From: GCA-003244245 sp050699715
GTDB taxonomy: Bacteria; Actinomycetota; Actinomycetes; Mycobacteriales; Pseudonocardiaceae
Length of the DNA stretch: 64,000 nucleotides
Direction: 5' to 3'
Assembly: GCA_050699715.1 (NCBI GenBank)
Contig: JBOHFR010000017.1
Span: 13,089 to 77,088 of the forward strand
Shown: positions 38,476-47,509 of the stretch, one piece after another
Layout of the letters: each line of letters opens with the position of its first letter
Position numbering within the stretch: position 1 is the stretch's first letter
Program-made: the position numbers and the translations under genes
The notes under the pieces: generated by a model
The model's input: only the letters and a program-made list of their open reading frames with translations
Databases searched by the model: none
What the model was told of the DNA's origin: nothing

Positions 38476-39372
38476 ATGAAGGTGCTGGTGGCTGGCTCGT
38501 CCGGGTTTGTCGGCAGGCGGCTGTGTTCCGCGTTGGCGGAGGCGGGTCACGCGGTGCGGGCGATGACGCGGCGTCCTGAGTCTTACCGCGGAGTGGGCGA
38601 GGCGGTGCGCGGCGATGTGCGTGACGCCGGTTCGTTGAGCGTCGCCCTTGCCGGTTGTGATGTCGCTTACTATCTCGTGCACTCCCTCGATGACGCTGAC
38701 TTCGAGCAGCGCGACGCCGAGGCGGCGCGCATGTTTGCCGGCGCCGCAGCCGAGGCGGGGCTGCGCCGGATCATCTATCTTGGGGGCCTGGGTGACGACG
38801 CCGACAACCTGTCCGTTCACCTGCGCAGCCGCCGCGAGGTGGAGGAACTGCTCGGGTCCGGTGGTGTGCCGGTCACCACCCTGCGCGCCGGGATCATCGT
38901 GGGCTACGGCGGCATCTCCTGGGAAATGACCCGTCAGCTGGTGGAGCACCTGCCGATCATGGTCACGCCGTGTTGGGTTCAGACCCGAACCCAGCCGATC
39001 GCGGTGGCCGACGTGGTGCGCTACCTCGTCGGCGTGCTCGAGGTTCCCGAAGCGGTCGCACGCGCCTTTGACATCGGTGGGCCGGACGTTCTGACGTATG
39101 TGGACATGATGCGTCGGGTCGCCGCGATCCAGGGCCGGCCACTGCTGGTGGTGCCCGTGCCCCTGCTCTCGCCGCAGCTGTCGTCGCTGTGGTTGTCGCT
39201 GGTCACCGATGTGGACGCACAGACCGGCCGCTCGCTGATCGACTCGATGATCAATGAGATGGTGGTGCGCGAGGACAGCATCCGGCGGCTGATCCCCTTC
39301 GAACCCATGGACTACGACAGTGCCGTACTCCAGGCCCTCGGTGAGCGGGCCAGAGCGCAGCGGGCGTCGTGA
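38476..39372 (+). CDS. NAD(P)H-binding atypical SDR protein
   Basis: 298-aa Rossmann-fold protein. MKVLVAGSSGFVGRRL is the nucleotide loop and AMTRRPES suggests NADP preference. CDVAYYLVHSLDDADFEQRD and RIIYLGGLGDDADNLSVHLRSRREVEELL are typical of the NmrA/YbjT-like atypical SDRs. GGGGAGGG lies seven bases before the ATG. It is translationally coupled to the CPBP protease gene. The substrate is unknown. Confidence 0.85.
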   Translation: MKVLVAGSSGFVGRRLCSALAEAGHAVRAMTRRPESYRGVGEAVRGDVRDAGSLSVALAGCDVAYYLVHSLDDADFEQRDAEAARMFAGAAAEAGLRRIIYLGGLGDDADNLSVHLRSRREVEELLGSGGVPVTTLRAGIIVGYGGISWEMTRQLVEHLPIMVTPCWVQTRTQPIAVADVVRYLVGVLEVPEAVARAFDIGGPDVLTYVDMMRRVAAIQGRPLLVVPVPLLSPQLSSLWLSLVTDVDAQTGRSLIDSMINEMVVREDSIRRLIPFEPMDYDSAVLQALGERARAQRAS

Positions 39373-40148
39373 CAAGGCCCGTGCAGAAGTGGCGGCGGTG
39401 TTGGGAACGACTGGTAGTGGCGCTGCCGTCCGCGTTGATGGACGAGAGCCCCCGGGACAGTGGCGAGTCCGACACCGCGCTGCGCCGTCGTCGCCGGGTC
39501 GTGGCTGGGGTGTCGCTGGCCGGCGCGGGGCTGCTGGGCAGGGCTCTGTCGACGAAACCCGGCTCCCCGCAGTTCTACGCTCTGACCTTCAGCGTGGCCG
39601 CGACCTGGATCGCGGGCGGGCTGGGGTCGGGTCCGCTGCACCTGGGCTGGATCCAGCAAGCCGACCACACCCTGCGCCGCCCGGTGCTCGCCCCGATGCT
39701 CACCGGGGTGAGCGCGTTCGTGGTGTTCTACGCGGGTGCGCTCGTCGCCCGGCACGTCCCGGTGCTGAACACAGCGATCTCACGGGTCCTGCAGTACGCC
39801 CACCAGGGATCGAGCCCGGTGGTATTGCTCACCACCCTGGCCAACGGCGCCGCTGAGGAGGTTTTCTTCCGCGGCGCGCTGTACGCCGCCCTCGGCGGCA
39901 GGCACCCTGTCACCCTGTCCACCGCCGTGTATTCGCTGGCCACCACCGCGACGCGCAACCCGGCGCTCGTGCTTGCCTCGGCCGCGATGGGCACGCTGTT
40001 CGGCCTGCAGCGCCGGGCCACCGGCGGCGTCCAGGCGCCGATATTGACCCACCTGACCTGGTCAGCGCTGATGGTGCACTTCCTGCCCCCGCTGTTCGGC
40101 GCTGATCAGCTGCAGCCGGAGGTGGACCCGCATGAGGAGCAGAGGTAG
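39369..40148 (+). CDS. CPBP family intramembrane glutamic endopeptidase
   Basis: 259-aa membrane protein of the CAAX-protease and bacteriocin-processing family. The catalytic motif EEVFFRG is near residue 160 and a later histidine motif is PILTHLTWS. About six hydrophobic segments follow a basic N-terminus. The GTG start overlaps the previous stop (GTGA). Its last 43 bases overlap the 3' end of the convergent nrdJ. The peptide substrate is unknown. Confidence 0.85.
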   Translation: MTRPVQKWRRCWERLVVALPSALMDESPRDSGESDTALRRRRRVVAGVSLAGAGLLGRALSTKPGSPQFYALTFSVAATWIAGGLGSGPLHLGWIQQADHTLRRPVLAPMLTGVSAFVVFYAGALVARHVPVLNTAISRVLQYAHQGSSPVVLLTTLANGAAEEVFFRGALYAALGGRHPVTLSTAVYSLATTATRNPALVLASAAMGTLFGLQRRATGGVQAPILTHLTWSALMVHFLPPLFGADQLQPEVDPHEEQR

Positions 40149-42877
40149 CACGACCCTGCGGGCTGCATCTTGACCCCGCAGGTGAAACACAGTGGGGCGT
40201 CGGCGTGCAGTCCCTGCTTGGCCTCGATCAGCTCCATCGACGAGTGCACCACACTCGGCGCCGGCTGTGCGGTGTCCTCAGCGGGGGCGTCGTAGGAGCC
40301 GGTCTGCAGCTGCTGGGCTCGTTGGGCGGCGGAGTAGATGCCCAACGCGGAACGTGTCTCGGCTGGCAAGAAGTCCAGGGCCAGCCGCCGGAAGATGTAG
40401 TCCATGATGGACTGCGCCATCCGGACGTCTGGATCGTCGGTCAGCCCGGCCGGCTCGAAGCGCATGTTGGTGAACTTTGAGACATAGGTCTCCAGGGGCA
40501 CTCCGTACTGCAGGCCCACCGAGATTGCCACCGAGAAGGCGTCCATCAATCCGGCCAGTGTCGAGCCCTGCTTGGAGATCTTGAGGAAGACCTCACCGAG
40601 ACCGTCGCCCGGATAGGAGTTCGCGGTGATGTAGCCCTCGGCGCCGCCCACCGTGAACGACGTGGTGAGGCCGGTTCGGCTCTTGGGCAGCCGCCTGCGG
40701 ACGGGCCGATACTCCACCGCGGCCGCACCAGCCGCGGCCGCGGTGGAGTCGTCGCGCTTGGACACCGACAGGGGCTGGCCGACCTTACAGTTGTCCCGGT
40801 AGATCGCGACCGCTTTCAAGCCCAGCTTCCAGCCCTGGGTGTAAATATTCTCGACGTCCTCGACGGTCGCGCTCTCCGGCATGTTGATGGTCTTGCTGAT
40901 CGCGCCGGAAAGGAAAGGCTGCACTGCCGCGAGCATCCGTACGTGACCCATCGGCGCGATCACCGCTTCGCCCATCGCGCAGTCGAACACTTCGTAATGC
41001 TCGGGACGCAGTCCTGGCGCGCGCAGGACGTTGCCGTGCTCGGCGATGTGCTCAACGATCGCCTCGACCTGCTCCTGCTGGTAGCCCAGCGTGCGCAGCG
41101 CGCGGGGCACGGTCTGGTTGACGAACTGCATCGAGCCGCCACCGACAAGCTTCTTGAAGGTGATCAGTCCCAGGGCTGGCTCGATGCCGGTGGTGTCGAC
41201 GTCCATCGCCAACCCCGAGGTCCCGGTCGGAGCCAGCAGCGTGACCTGAGCATTGCGCCATCCGTTGCGCGCACCGATCGACAAGCACTCCCGCCAGGCC
41301 AGGGTCGCGGCCTCCCACACGGGAGTGTCCAGCTCGTCGACCCGCTGCGCGTCGGCGGTGGCCTCGGCGTGCCTGCGCATGACCCGGGTGTGGCCCTCGG
41401 CGTTGCGGGGGTACCCGTCGTAGGCGCCCACCACCCCGGCCAGCCGAGCGGACCGCTGGTAGGCCACGCCGGTCATCAGGCTGGTGAGCGCACCGGCCAG
41501 GCTGCGGCCGCCGCCGGAATCATAGGCGTGCCCGGTTGCCATCAGCAGCGCACCGAGATTGGCGTAACCCATCCCAAGTTGCCGGTACGCCCGGGTGGTC
41601 TTCCCGATCGCCTCAGTGGGGAAATCGGCGAAGCAAATGGAGATGTCCATGGCGGTGATCACCAACTCGGCGCACTTGGCGAAGGTGACCGAATCGAAGC
41701 TTTGCGCGCCTTCCGGTGACTCCCGGAGGAATTTCATCAGGTTCAGCGAGGCGAGGTTGCAGGAGGAGTTGTCCAGGTGAACATACTCGGCACACGGGTT
41801 GGAGGTGGTGATTCGCCCTGATTCTGGGCAGGTGTGCCAGTCGTTGATCGTGTCGTCATACTGGACCCCCGGGTCGGCGCAGGCCCATGCCGCCTCGCAC
41901 ATCCGGCTAAACAGCGCGGCCGCGTCAACAGTCTCGATGACCTCACCCGTGGTTCGGGCCCGCAGCCCGAACTGCGCACCGGCCGCCACAGCCTTCATGA
42001 ACTCATCGGAGACTCGGACCGAATTGTTGGCGTTCTGGTACTGGACGGAGTAAATGTCACTGCCCCCCAGGTCCATGTCGTACCCGGCGTCGCGGAGAAC
42101 CCGGATCTTGGCTTCTTCCTGGACTTTGGTCTCGATGAACTCCCCGATATCGGGATGGTCAATGTCCAGGATCACCATTTTCGCCGCGCGCCGGGTAGCG
42201 CCACCGGACTTGATTGTTCCAGCGGAGGCGTCCGCGCCGCGCATGAACGACACCGGGCCAGAGGCGTTGCCACCCGAGGACAGCAGCTCCTTGGAGGACC
42301 GGATCCGCGACATGTTCACCCCGGAGCCGGACCCACCCTTGAAGATGAGGCCTTCCTCCTTGTACCAGTTCAGGATCGAGTCCATCGAGTCATCGACAGC
42401 CAGAAGGAAGCACGCTGAGACCTGCTGCGGCGCGGCGGTCCCCACGTTGAACCACACCGGCGAGTTGAAACTGAAGATCTGGTGCAGCAGCATGTAGATC
42501 ATCTCATGCTCGAAGATCTCGGCGTCCTCATCGGTCGCGAAGTATCCGTTGTCCTTGCCGGCCTTGGTGTAGGTGAGCACCACCCGGTTGATGAGCTGCT
42601 TGAGGCTCCACTCTCGAACCGGTGTTCCCACGGCACCCCGGAAATACTTGCTGGTGACGATCTGCACCGCGTTCGGTGACCAGAAATCGGGGAACTCGAC
42701 ACCCCGTTGATCGAAGTTGATCGAGCCGTCTCGCCAGTTGGTGAGCACCACATCCTGACGCGTCCAGGTCACCTCATCATAAGGGTGCACCCCGGGCTTG
42801 GTGTAGATCCGCTCACAACGCAGCCCGGCGCCTGTCCCACTGCGGGCAGCTAGTGAATTGCCGACCATTTCCGTCAT
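40106..42877 (-). CDS. nrdJ: Vitamin B12-dependent (class II) ribonucleoside-diphosphate reductase
   Basis: 923-aa oxygen-independent ribonucleotide reductase using adenosylcobalamin. SNPCAEYVHLDNSSCNLASLNL holds the catalytic N-C-E triad and one of the redox cysteines. FNSPVWFNVG and GSGSGVNMSRIRS are barrel landmarks, and the C-terminal tail (CFTCGVKMQPAGSCYLC...CGS) carries the shuttle/zinc cysteines. The start chosen is ATG 42877 with GAAGGGA upstream; ATG 42895 is six codons earlier. It is in operon with nrdR. Confidence 0.95.
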   Translation of the reverse strand: MTEMVGNSLAARSGTGAGLRCERIYTKPGVHPYDEVTWTRQDVVLTNWRDGSINFDQRGVEFPDFWSPNAVQIVTSKYFRGAVGTPVREWSLKQLINRVVLTYTKAGKDNGYFATDEDAEIFEHEMIYMLLHQIFSFNSPVWFNVGTAAPQQVSACFLLAVDDSMDSILNWYKEEGLIFKGGSGSGVNMSRIRSSKELLSSGGNASGPVSFMRGADASAGTIKSGGATRRAAKMVILDIDHPDIGEFIETKVQEEAKIRVLRDAGYDMDLGGSDIYSVQYQNANNSVRVSDEFMKAVAAGAQFGLRARTTGEVIETVDAAALFSRMCEAAWACADPGVQYDDTINDWHTCPESGRITTSNPCAEYVHLDNSSCNLASLNLMKFLRESPEGAQSFDSVTFAKCAELVITAMDISICFADFPTEAIGKTTRAYRQLGMGYANLGALLMATGHAYDSGGGRSLAGALTSLMTGVAYQRSARLAGVVGAYDGYPRNAEGHTRVMRRHAEATADAQRVDELDTPVWEAATLAWRECLSIGARNGWRNAQVTLLAPTGTSGLAMDVDTTGIEPALGLITFKKLVGGGSMQFVNQTVPRALRTLGYQQEQVEAIVEHIAEHGNVLRAPGLRPEHYEVFDCAMGEAVIAPMGHVRMLAAVQPFLSGAISKTINMPESATVEDVENIYTQGWKLGLKAVAIYRDNCKVGQPLSVSKRDDSTAAAAGAAAVEYRPVRRRLPKSRTGLTTSFTVGGAEGYITANSYPGDGLGEVFLKISKQGSTLAGLMDAFSVAISVGLQYGVPLETYVSKFTNMRFEPAGLTDDPDVRMAQSIMDYIFRRLALDFLPAETRSALGIYSAAQRAQQLQTGSYDAPAEDTAQPAPSVVHSSMELIEAKQGLHADAPLCFTCGVKMQPAGSCYLCSSCGSTSGCS

Positions 42878-42913
42878 GCTGGCTCGTCCCTTCATGCCTT
42901 CGTCTGAAACTGG

Positions 42914-43405
42914 TCACTGATTCGCCGTGAATGGCGTGAGGTCTTCGTGGGGAGTGGGCGCACGCTCGGCGCGCAGCCGCCGGATCTCAGCTTCAAAATC
43001 ACCCAGGGACGCAAAGCTGCGGTACACCGAGGCGAAGCGCAGGTAAGCCACCTCGTCGAGCTCGCGCAACGGTCCAAGGACGGCGAGCCCCACCTCACGC
43101 GCGGGTAGCTGCGCCCGACCCAAGGCGCGCAGCGCATGCTCCACCTGCTGGCCCAACCGCGCCAGAGCTTCCTCACTGACGGGCCGGCCCTGGCAGGCCC
43201 GTCGCACCCCGGCGATGACCTTCTCCCGGCAAAACTGCTCGGTGACCCCAGAACGTTTCACGACCATCAGGATGGTTGTCTCCACGGTCGTGAACCGTTG
43301 GTTGCACTCCGGGCACAAGCGGCGTCGACGGGTGGCCGTTCCGTCCTCCGTGGAACGGCTGTCGATCACCCTGCTGTCCAGGTGGCGACAGAACGGGCAA
43401 TGCAT
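42914..43405 (-). CDS. nrdR: Transcriptional repressor NrdR
   Basis: 163-aa nucleotide-sensing repressor of ribonucleotide reductase genes. The N-terminal zinc ribbon has C3, C6, C31 and C34 (MHCPFC and LCPECNQRF), followed by an ATP-cone domain (VVKRSGVTEQFCREKVIAGV). It lies directly before nrdJ on the same strand, the usual nrdRJ arrangement of actinobacteria. Confidence 0.95.
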   Translation of the reverse strand: MHCPFCRHLDSRVIDSRSTEDGTATRRRRLCPECNQRFTTVETTILMVVKRSGVTEQFCREKVIAGVRRACQGRPVSEEALARLGQQVEHALRALGRAQLPAREVGLAVLGPLRELDEVAYLRFASVYRSFASLGDFEAEIRRLRAERAPTPHEDLTPFTANQ

Positions 43406-43490
43406 GGCCGACCCCCTTCACCCTGGCCACGCACAAGCGCAACACTGCGGTGGTGGCGGCGGCCGATGCTCAGACCACCACCAGTAGAAG

Positions 43491-43511
43491 AACTACACTG
43501 ATGTAACTACA
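43491..43511 (-). promoter_or_regulatory. Tandem 7-base repeat upstream of nrdR
   Basis: AACTACA occurs twice with a 14-base period (43491-43497 and 43505-43511; TGTAGTT read towards nrdR), 86-106 bases before the nrdR start. It could be part of an NrdR-box pair or a promoter, but the match to published NrdR boxes is not good enough to name it. Confidence 0.3.
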
Positions 43512-43595
43512 ACATGTGGGACGCTACCCCGAGGACCAGCCGGGACGCAACACGACACGCGGGCCGCTGGTAGCGGTCGCCGTAGGGATCGAGGC

Positions 43596-45179
43596 ATGCG
43601 CAACAGGATCGAAGAAGGTGACGCGTACGACTACGTCATTGTCGGCGGTGGCTCGGCGGGGTGCGTCCTCGCGGCCCGGCTGTCGGAGGACTCCTCGGTC
43701 ACGGTGTGCCTGCTCGAAGCCGGTCCATCCGACGTTGACGACCTGAAGGTCCTGCGGCTGGAGCAGTGGCCGCAGCTGGTCGGTTCCGGCTATGACTGGG
43801 ACTACCCGGTCGAGCCGCAGGCAGGCGGCAACAGCTTCGTGCGGCACTCTCGGGCCAAGGTGCTCGGTGGCTGCTCGTCCCACAACTCCTGCATCGCGTT
43901 CTGGACCCCCCGCGAGGACCTCGACGAGTGGGCGGCGATGGGGTGTACGGGCTGGAGCGCCGACGAGTGCTGGCCGCTCATCGCGCGATTAGAGAACAAC
44001 GACGGCCCGGGCGGCCACCATGGCCGTTCGGGCCCGGTGACGTTGCGCCAGATCCCGCCACGGGACCCATGCGCCATGGCGGTGCTGGCGGCCGCCGCCG
44101 CGGTCGGGCTGCCCACCGTGCGCTTCAACGAGGGCAGCACGGTGACTGAGGGCGCGGGTTTCTTCCAGATCAACGCCGATGAGGACAACATCCGCGTCTC
44201 GTCCTCGCGTGGGTACCTGCACCCGATCATGGGTTGGCGGCGCAACCTGGTCGTCCGCACCAACTCCTGGGTCAAGCAAGTGCTCTTCACCGCGGCAAAG
44301 CGGGCAACCGGGGTGCAATACTTTGACTCGAGGACCTTCCGGTACAGCACCGTGCGCGCTCGGCGTGAGGTGATCCTGTCCGCCGGGGCGATCGACACTC
44401 CCACACTGCTCATGCGCTCCGGCATCGGCCCGGCCGAGCACCTGCGTGAGGTCGGCATCGACGTGCTGGTGGACAACCCCAGCGTAGGGTCCAATCTGGA
44501 CGATCACGTCGAGGGCCTGGTGATGTGGGAGGCGTCGCGACCGATGGTGACCCGCTCGACGCAGTGGTGGGAGGTTGGCCTGTTCACCCGGACCACACCT
44601 GGACTTGACCGCCCAGATCTGATGATGCACTACGGCTCGGTGCCCTTCGACCTGAATACCGCGCGGTGGGGTTATCCGACCACCTCCAATGGGTTTTGCC
44701 TGACCCCGAACGTCACGCGCGGCCGGTCCCGAGGAACGATCCGGCTCCGGTCACGGGATTTCCGGGACCGGGCGAAGGTCGACCCGCGCTATCTCACCGA
44801 CCTCGAAGGCCACGACATCGCTGTGCTGCTCGCCGGGACCAGGCTCGCCCGCCGGATCGGCGGGCAGCCGCCGTTGCGGGGATGGATCGAACGCGAACTG
44901 GCACCGGGCCCGGATGCGGTCACCGACGATGAGCTCATCGACTACATCCGCACGACGCACAACACCGTCTACCACCCCGCGGGCACAGCCAGGATGGGGG
45001 CCGTGGATGACCCGGCGGGCGTGCTTGACCCGCGACTGCGGGTCAAGGGCGTGACCGGGCTGCGAGTCGCCGACGCCTCCATCATGCCCTTCCTGCCGGC
45101 GGTCAATCCGAACATCACCATCATGATGATCGGGGAGAAGGCCAGCGACCTGCTCGTCGAGGACGCGAGTCAGCGTTGA
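43596..45179 (+). CDS. GMC oxidoreductase, choline oxidase-like
   Basis: 527-aa FAD enzyme very close in pattern to Arthrobacter choline oxidase (CodA), which makes glycine betaine from choline. FAD fold YDYVIVGGGSAGCVLAARLSE. H96 in LGGCSSHNSCIAFW corresponds to the histidine that carries FAD covalently. The glutamate in MWEASRPMV and the catalytic pair in HNTVYHPAGTARMG and VNPNITIMMIGE match CodA E312, H466 and N510. A betaine osmoprotectant role is likely. It overlaps the end of the convergent exonuclease gene by 10 bases. Confidence 0.85.
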   Translation: MRNRIEEGDAYDYVIVGGGSAGCVLAARLSEDSSVTVCLLEAGPSDVDDLKVLRLEQWPQLVGSGYDWDYPVEPQAGGNSFVRHSRAKVLGGCSSHNSCIAFWTPREDLDEWAAMGCTGWSADECWPLIARLENNDGPGGHHGRSGPVTLRQIPPRDPCAMAVLAAAAAVGLPTVRFNEGSTVTEGAGFFQINADEDNIRVSSSRGYLHPIMGWRRNLVVRTNSWVKQVLFTAAKRATGVQYFDSRTFRYSTVRARREVILSAGAIDTPTLLMRSGIGPAEHLREVGIDVLVDNPSVGSNLDDHVEGLVMWEASRPMVTRSTQWWEVGLFTRTTPGLDRPDLMMHYGSVPFDLNTARWGYPTTSNGFCLTPNVTRGRSRGTIRLRSRDFRDRAKVDPRYLTDLEGHDIAVLLAGTRLARRIGGQPPLRGWIERELAPGPDAVTDDELIDYIRTTHNTVYHPAGTARMGAVDDPAGVLDPRLRVKGVTGLRVADASIMPFLPAVNPNITIMMIGEKASDLLVEDASQR

Positions 45180-46138
45180 GCCGCAAGCGCTGCGACGAGG
45201 CGGTCCACCGCGGTGCCCAGACCCCAGGCGCGCTGCAGCGCGGCGAGCCCGGCTGGGTCAGCGGGAGCGCAGGGCAGCGTGTCGTCGCGATCCCGCCGCA
45301 CCGGGGCGTCGGTAGCCACCCGCACCACAGTGGGCGCCAGCTCCAGATACTCCCGGGCGGCCAGCAGTTTCGCTCGCATCCCCGGGGCGAGCGCCGATCG
45401 GGGATCGTCCAGCGCCGCCAGCAGTCCCTCCACCGAGCCGAACCGGCTGATCAGCGTGGCTGCGGTCTTCTCGCCGATGCCGGGCACTCCGGGCAACCCG
45501 TCAGATGGGTCACCGCGCAGCGCGGCGAGGTCCGCGTAGCCAGGTCCGGCGCCGGTCTCTGGCAGCCCGTACCGGCTCGCGAGCTCGGCGGGACCGAACA
45601 CCTCCGCCTTGGCCAGTCCCCGACCGAGGTAGACCACCCGCACCGGGGTCGGTTCGGTCCGCACCACCTGAAAGAGATCTCGGTCACCACTGACCACGTC
45701 GACCGGGTCGCGGCACTCGCTTGCGGCCAGTGCGCCGATCACGTCATCGGCCTCATACCCATCCGCGCCCGCGGTGGCCAGGCCGGCGGCGGCCAACAGC
45801 TCGAGGATCACCGGAACCTGCGGGCTCAGCGTGTCCGGCACGTCCTCGACGTCGGGCGCGCCGGGCCCGGTCGGCGCGCCGGGCCCGGTCCGCTTAGCGA
45901 CCCGGTGCGCCTTGTAGGAGGCAATCGCGGCGACCCGGAAGGCCGGTCGCCAGTCCAGGTCCAGGCAGGCGACTAGGCGGGACGGGCGGCGCAGCTCGAT
46001 CAGCCGGGCGAGCATGTCGGTGAAGCCCCGCACCGCGTTCACTGGGGTGCCATCCGGGGCGGTGATCGACTCGGGGATCGCGTAGTAGGCCCGGAAGTAC
46101 AGGCTCGCGGCGTCGATCAGCAGTAGGGGCGCGGACAT
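45170..46138 (-). CDS. 5'-3' exonuclease (PolA N-terminal-like)
   Basis: 322-aa FEN-family nuclease without a polymerase domain. LLLIDAASLYFRAYYA starts the fold. Metal-binding acidic clusters appear in GADGYEADDVIGALAA and VVSGDRDLFQVV. GDPSDGLPGVPGIGEKTAATLI is the H3TH DNA-binding motif. It corresponds to Rv2090 in M. tuberculosis, also divergent from an Xaa-Pro peptidase. It probably removes flaps or primers in replication and repair. Confidence 0.9.
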   Translation of the reverse strand: MSAPLLLIDAASLYFRAYYAIPESITAPDGTPVNAVRGFTDMLARLIELRRPSRLVACLDLDWRPAFRVAAIASYKAHRVAKRTGPGAPTGPGAPDVEDVPDTLSPQVPVILELLAAAGLATAGADGYEADDVIGALAASECRDPVDVVSGDRDLFQVVRTEPTPVRVVYLGRGLAKAEVFGPAELASRYGLPETGAGPGYADLAALRGDPSDGLPGVPGIGEKTAATLISRFGSVEGLLAALDDPRSALAPGMRAKLLAAREYLELAPTVVRVATDAPVRRDRDDTLPCAPADPAGLAALQRAWGLGTAVDRLVAALAAQR

Positions 46139-46208
46139 GCGCAGAGCCTGCCAGCTCCACGTTCACGGCCGGTCTCCGGCTGTTTTAGGCTGTCCTAGAC
46201 TTCGAGGT

Positions 46209-47339
46209 GTGCTCGTCTCACGTGACACCGTCACCTCCCGCCTGCTCCGGGCGCGCCACGCCACCCGGGCCGCGGGCTTGGCTGCCCTGCTGGTCACGCC
46301 GAGCCCGGACCTGCGCTACCTGCTGGGGGTGGCCGGTGAGTCTCACGAGCGGCTGACCTGCCTGGTATTGCCCGCTGAGGGTGATCCGACGGTGGTGGTC
46401 CCGGCGCTGGAACGGCCGAGGCTGGATGACACGCCAGTGTCCGGGCTCGGCCTGGAGATCGCCGAGTGGTGTGACGGTGACGATCCGTACGCCTTGGTCG
46501 CCGCTCTGTTGGGCAAGGCCGGGTCGGCACCGGTCGAAGTCGCGGTGGCCGACGCGATGCCTGCGGCGCACGTGCTGGCGTTGCGGGACGCGCTGCCGGG
46601 CTGCGCGCAGGATCTGGCGTCGACGGTGCTGGCGCCGCTGCGGATGCGCAAGGACAGCGCCGAGATCGCCGCGCTGCTGGCCGCCGGCCAGGCCATCGAC
46701 CGGGTGCACGCCCGGATGGGGGAGTGGCTGCGGGTCGGGCGTACCGAAGCGCAGGTCGGTGCCGATGTGGCCGCCGCGATCGTCGCGGAGGGACACACCT
46801 CGGCGGCCTTTGTCATCGTCGGGTCTGGTCCGCACGGGGCCAGCCCGCACCACGACGTCTCCGACCGGGTAGTGCAGCCCGGGGACGTGGTGGTGGTCGA
46901 CATCGGCGGGCCGACCCCGGAGGGCTACTTCTCCGACTGCACCCGCACCTACAGCCTGGGCGAGCCGGCCGAGGCTGACGTCGCCACGTGCTACGCGGTG
47001 TTGCAAGCCGCGCAGGACGCTGCGGTGGCTGCGGTCGCGCCAGGGACGACCGCAGCGCGGGTCGACGCCGCCGCCCGGGGCCCGATCGCCGCCGCCGGCT
47101 TCGGCGAGCAGTTCATTCACCGGACCGGGCACGGGATTGGCCTTGAGGTGCATGAACAGCCCTACATCGTGACCGGCAACGACCTGGTGCTCGAAGCGGG
47201 GATGGCGTTCAGCATCGAACCGGGTATCTACCTGCCAGGTCGCTGGGGTGCCCGTATCGAGGACATCGTGGTCGTCAATGACAGTGGCGCGACGCGGCTC
47301 AACCACCGTCCGCGCGAGCTTGCGGTATTGCCGGTATAA
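46209..47339 (+). CDS. Xaa-Pro dipeptidase/aminopeptidase family protein
   Basis: 376-aa metallopeptidase of the M24 family (Rv2089c PepE-like). An N-terminal creatinase-like domain precedes the pita-bread fold with ligands in VVVDIGG (Asp), SDCTRTY (Asp), RTGHGIGLEVHE (His), SIEPGIY (Glu) and RIEDIVVV (Glu), a complete dinuclear metal set. The GTG start at 46209 gives MLVSRDTVTSRLLRARHATR. It is divergent from the exonuclease with 70 bases between. Confidence 0.9.
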   Translation: MLVSRDTVTSRLLRARHATRAAGLAALLVTPSPDLRYLLGVAGESHERLTCLVLPAEGDPTVVVPALERPRLDDTPVSGLGLEIAEWCDGDDPYALVAALLGKAGSAPVEVAVADAMPAAHVLALRDALPGCAQDLASTVLAPLRMRKDSAEIAALLAAGQAIDRVHARMGEWLRVGRTEAQVGADVAAAIVAEGHTSAAFVIVGSGPHGASPHHDVSDRVVQPGDVVVVDIGGPTPEGYFSDCTRTYSLGEPAEADVATCYAVLQAAQDAAVAAVAPGTTAARVDAAARGPIAAAGFGEQFIHRTGHGIGLEVHEQPYIVTGNDLVLEAGMAFSIEPGIYLPGRWGARIEDIVVVNDSGATRLNHRPRELAVLPV

Positions 47340-47509
47340 CCATCGCCGCAACGTGACCTTAACACCTATCACCGATCAGTCACATCAATTCAACACGGGC
47401 GTAACAATCGGCTAGTTATGCTTAATTAAGGTCAGCGAGGGGATGTCTGGTCGTGGCTTTATGTCCAGATTCTAGCCCTCGCGGGTGTTGGATTACCTCC
47501 TGAGAGAGA

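Noticed and set aside
43406..43595. Cobalamin riboswitch before nrdR-nrdJ
   Set aside because: No B12-box-like sequence and too little leader; in actinobacteria the riboswitch is usually before the class I genes.
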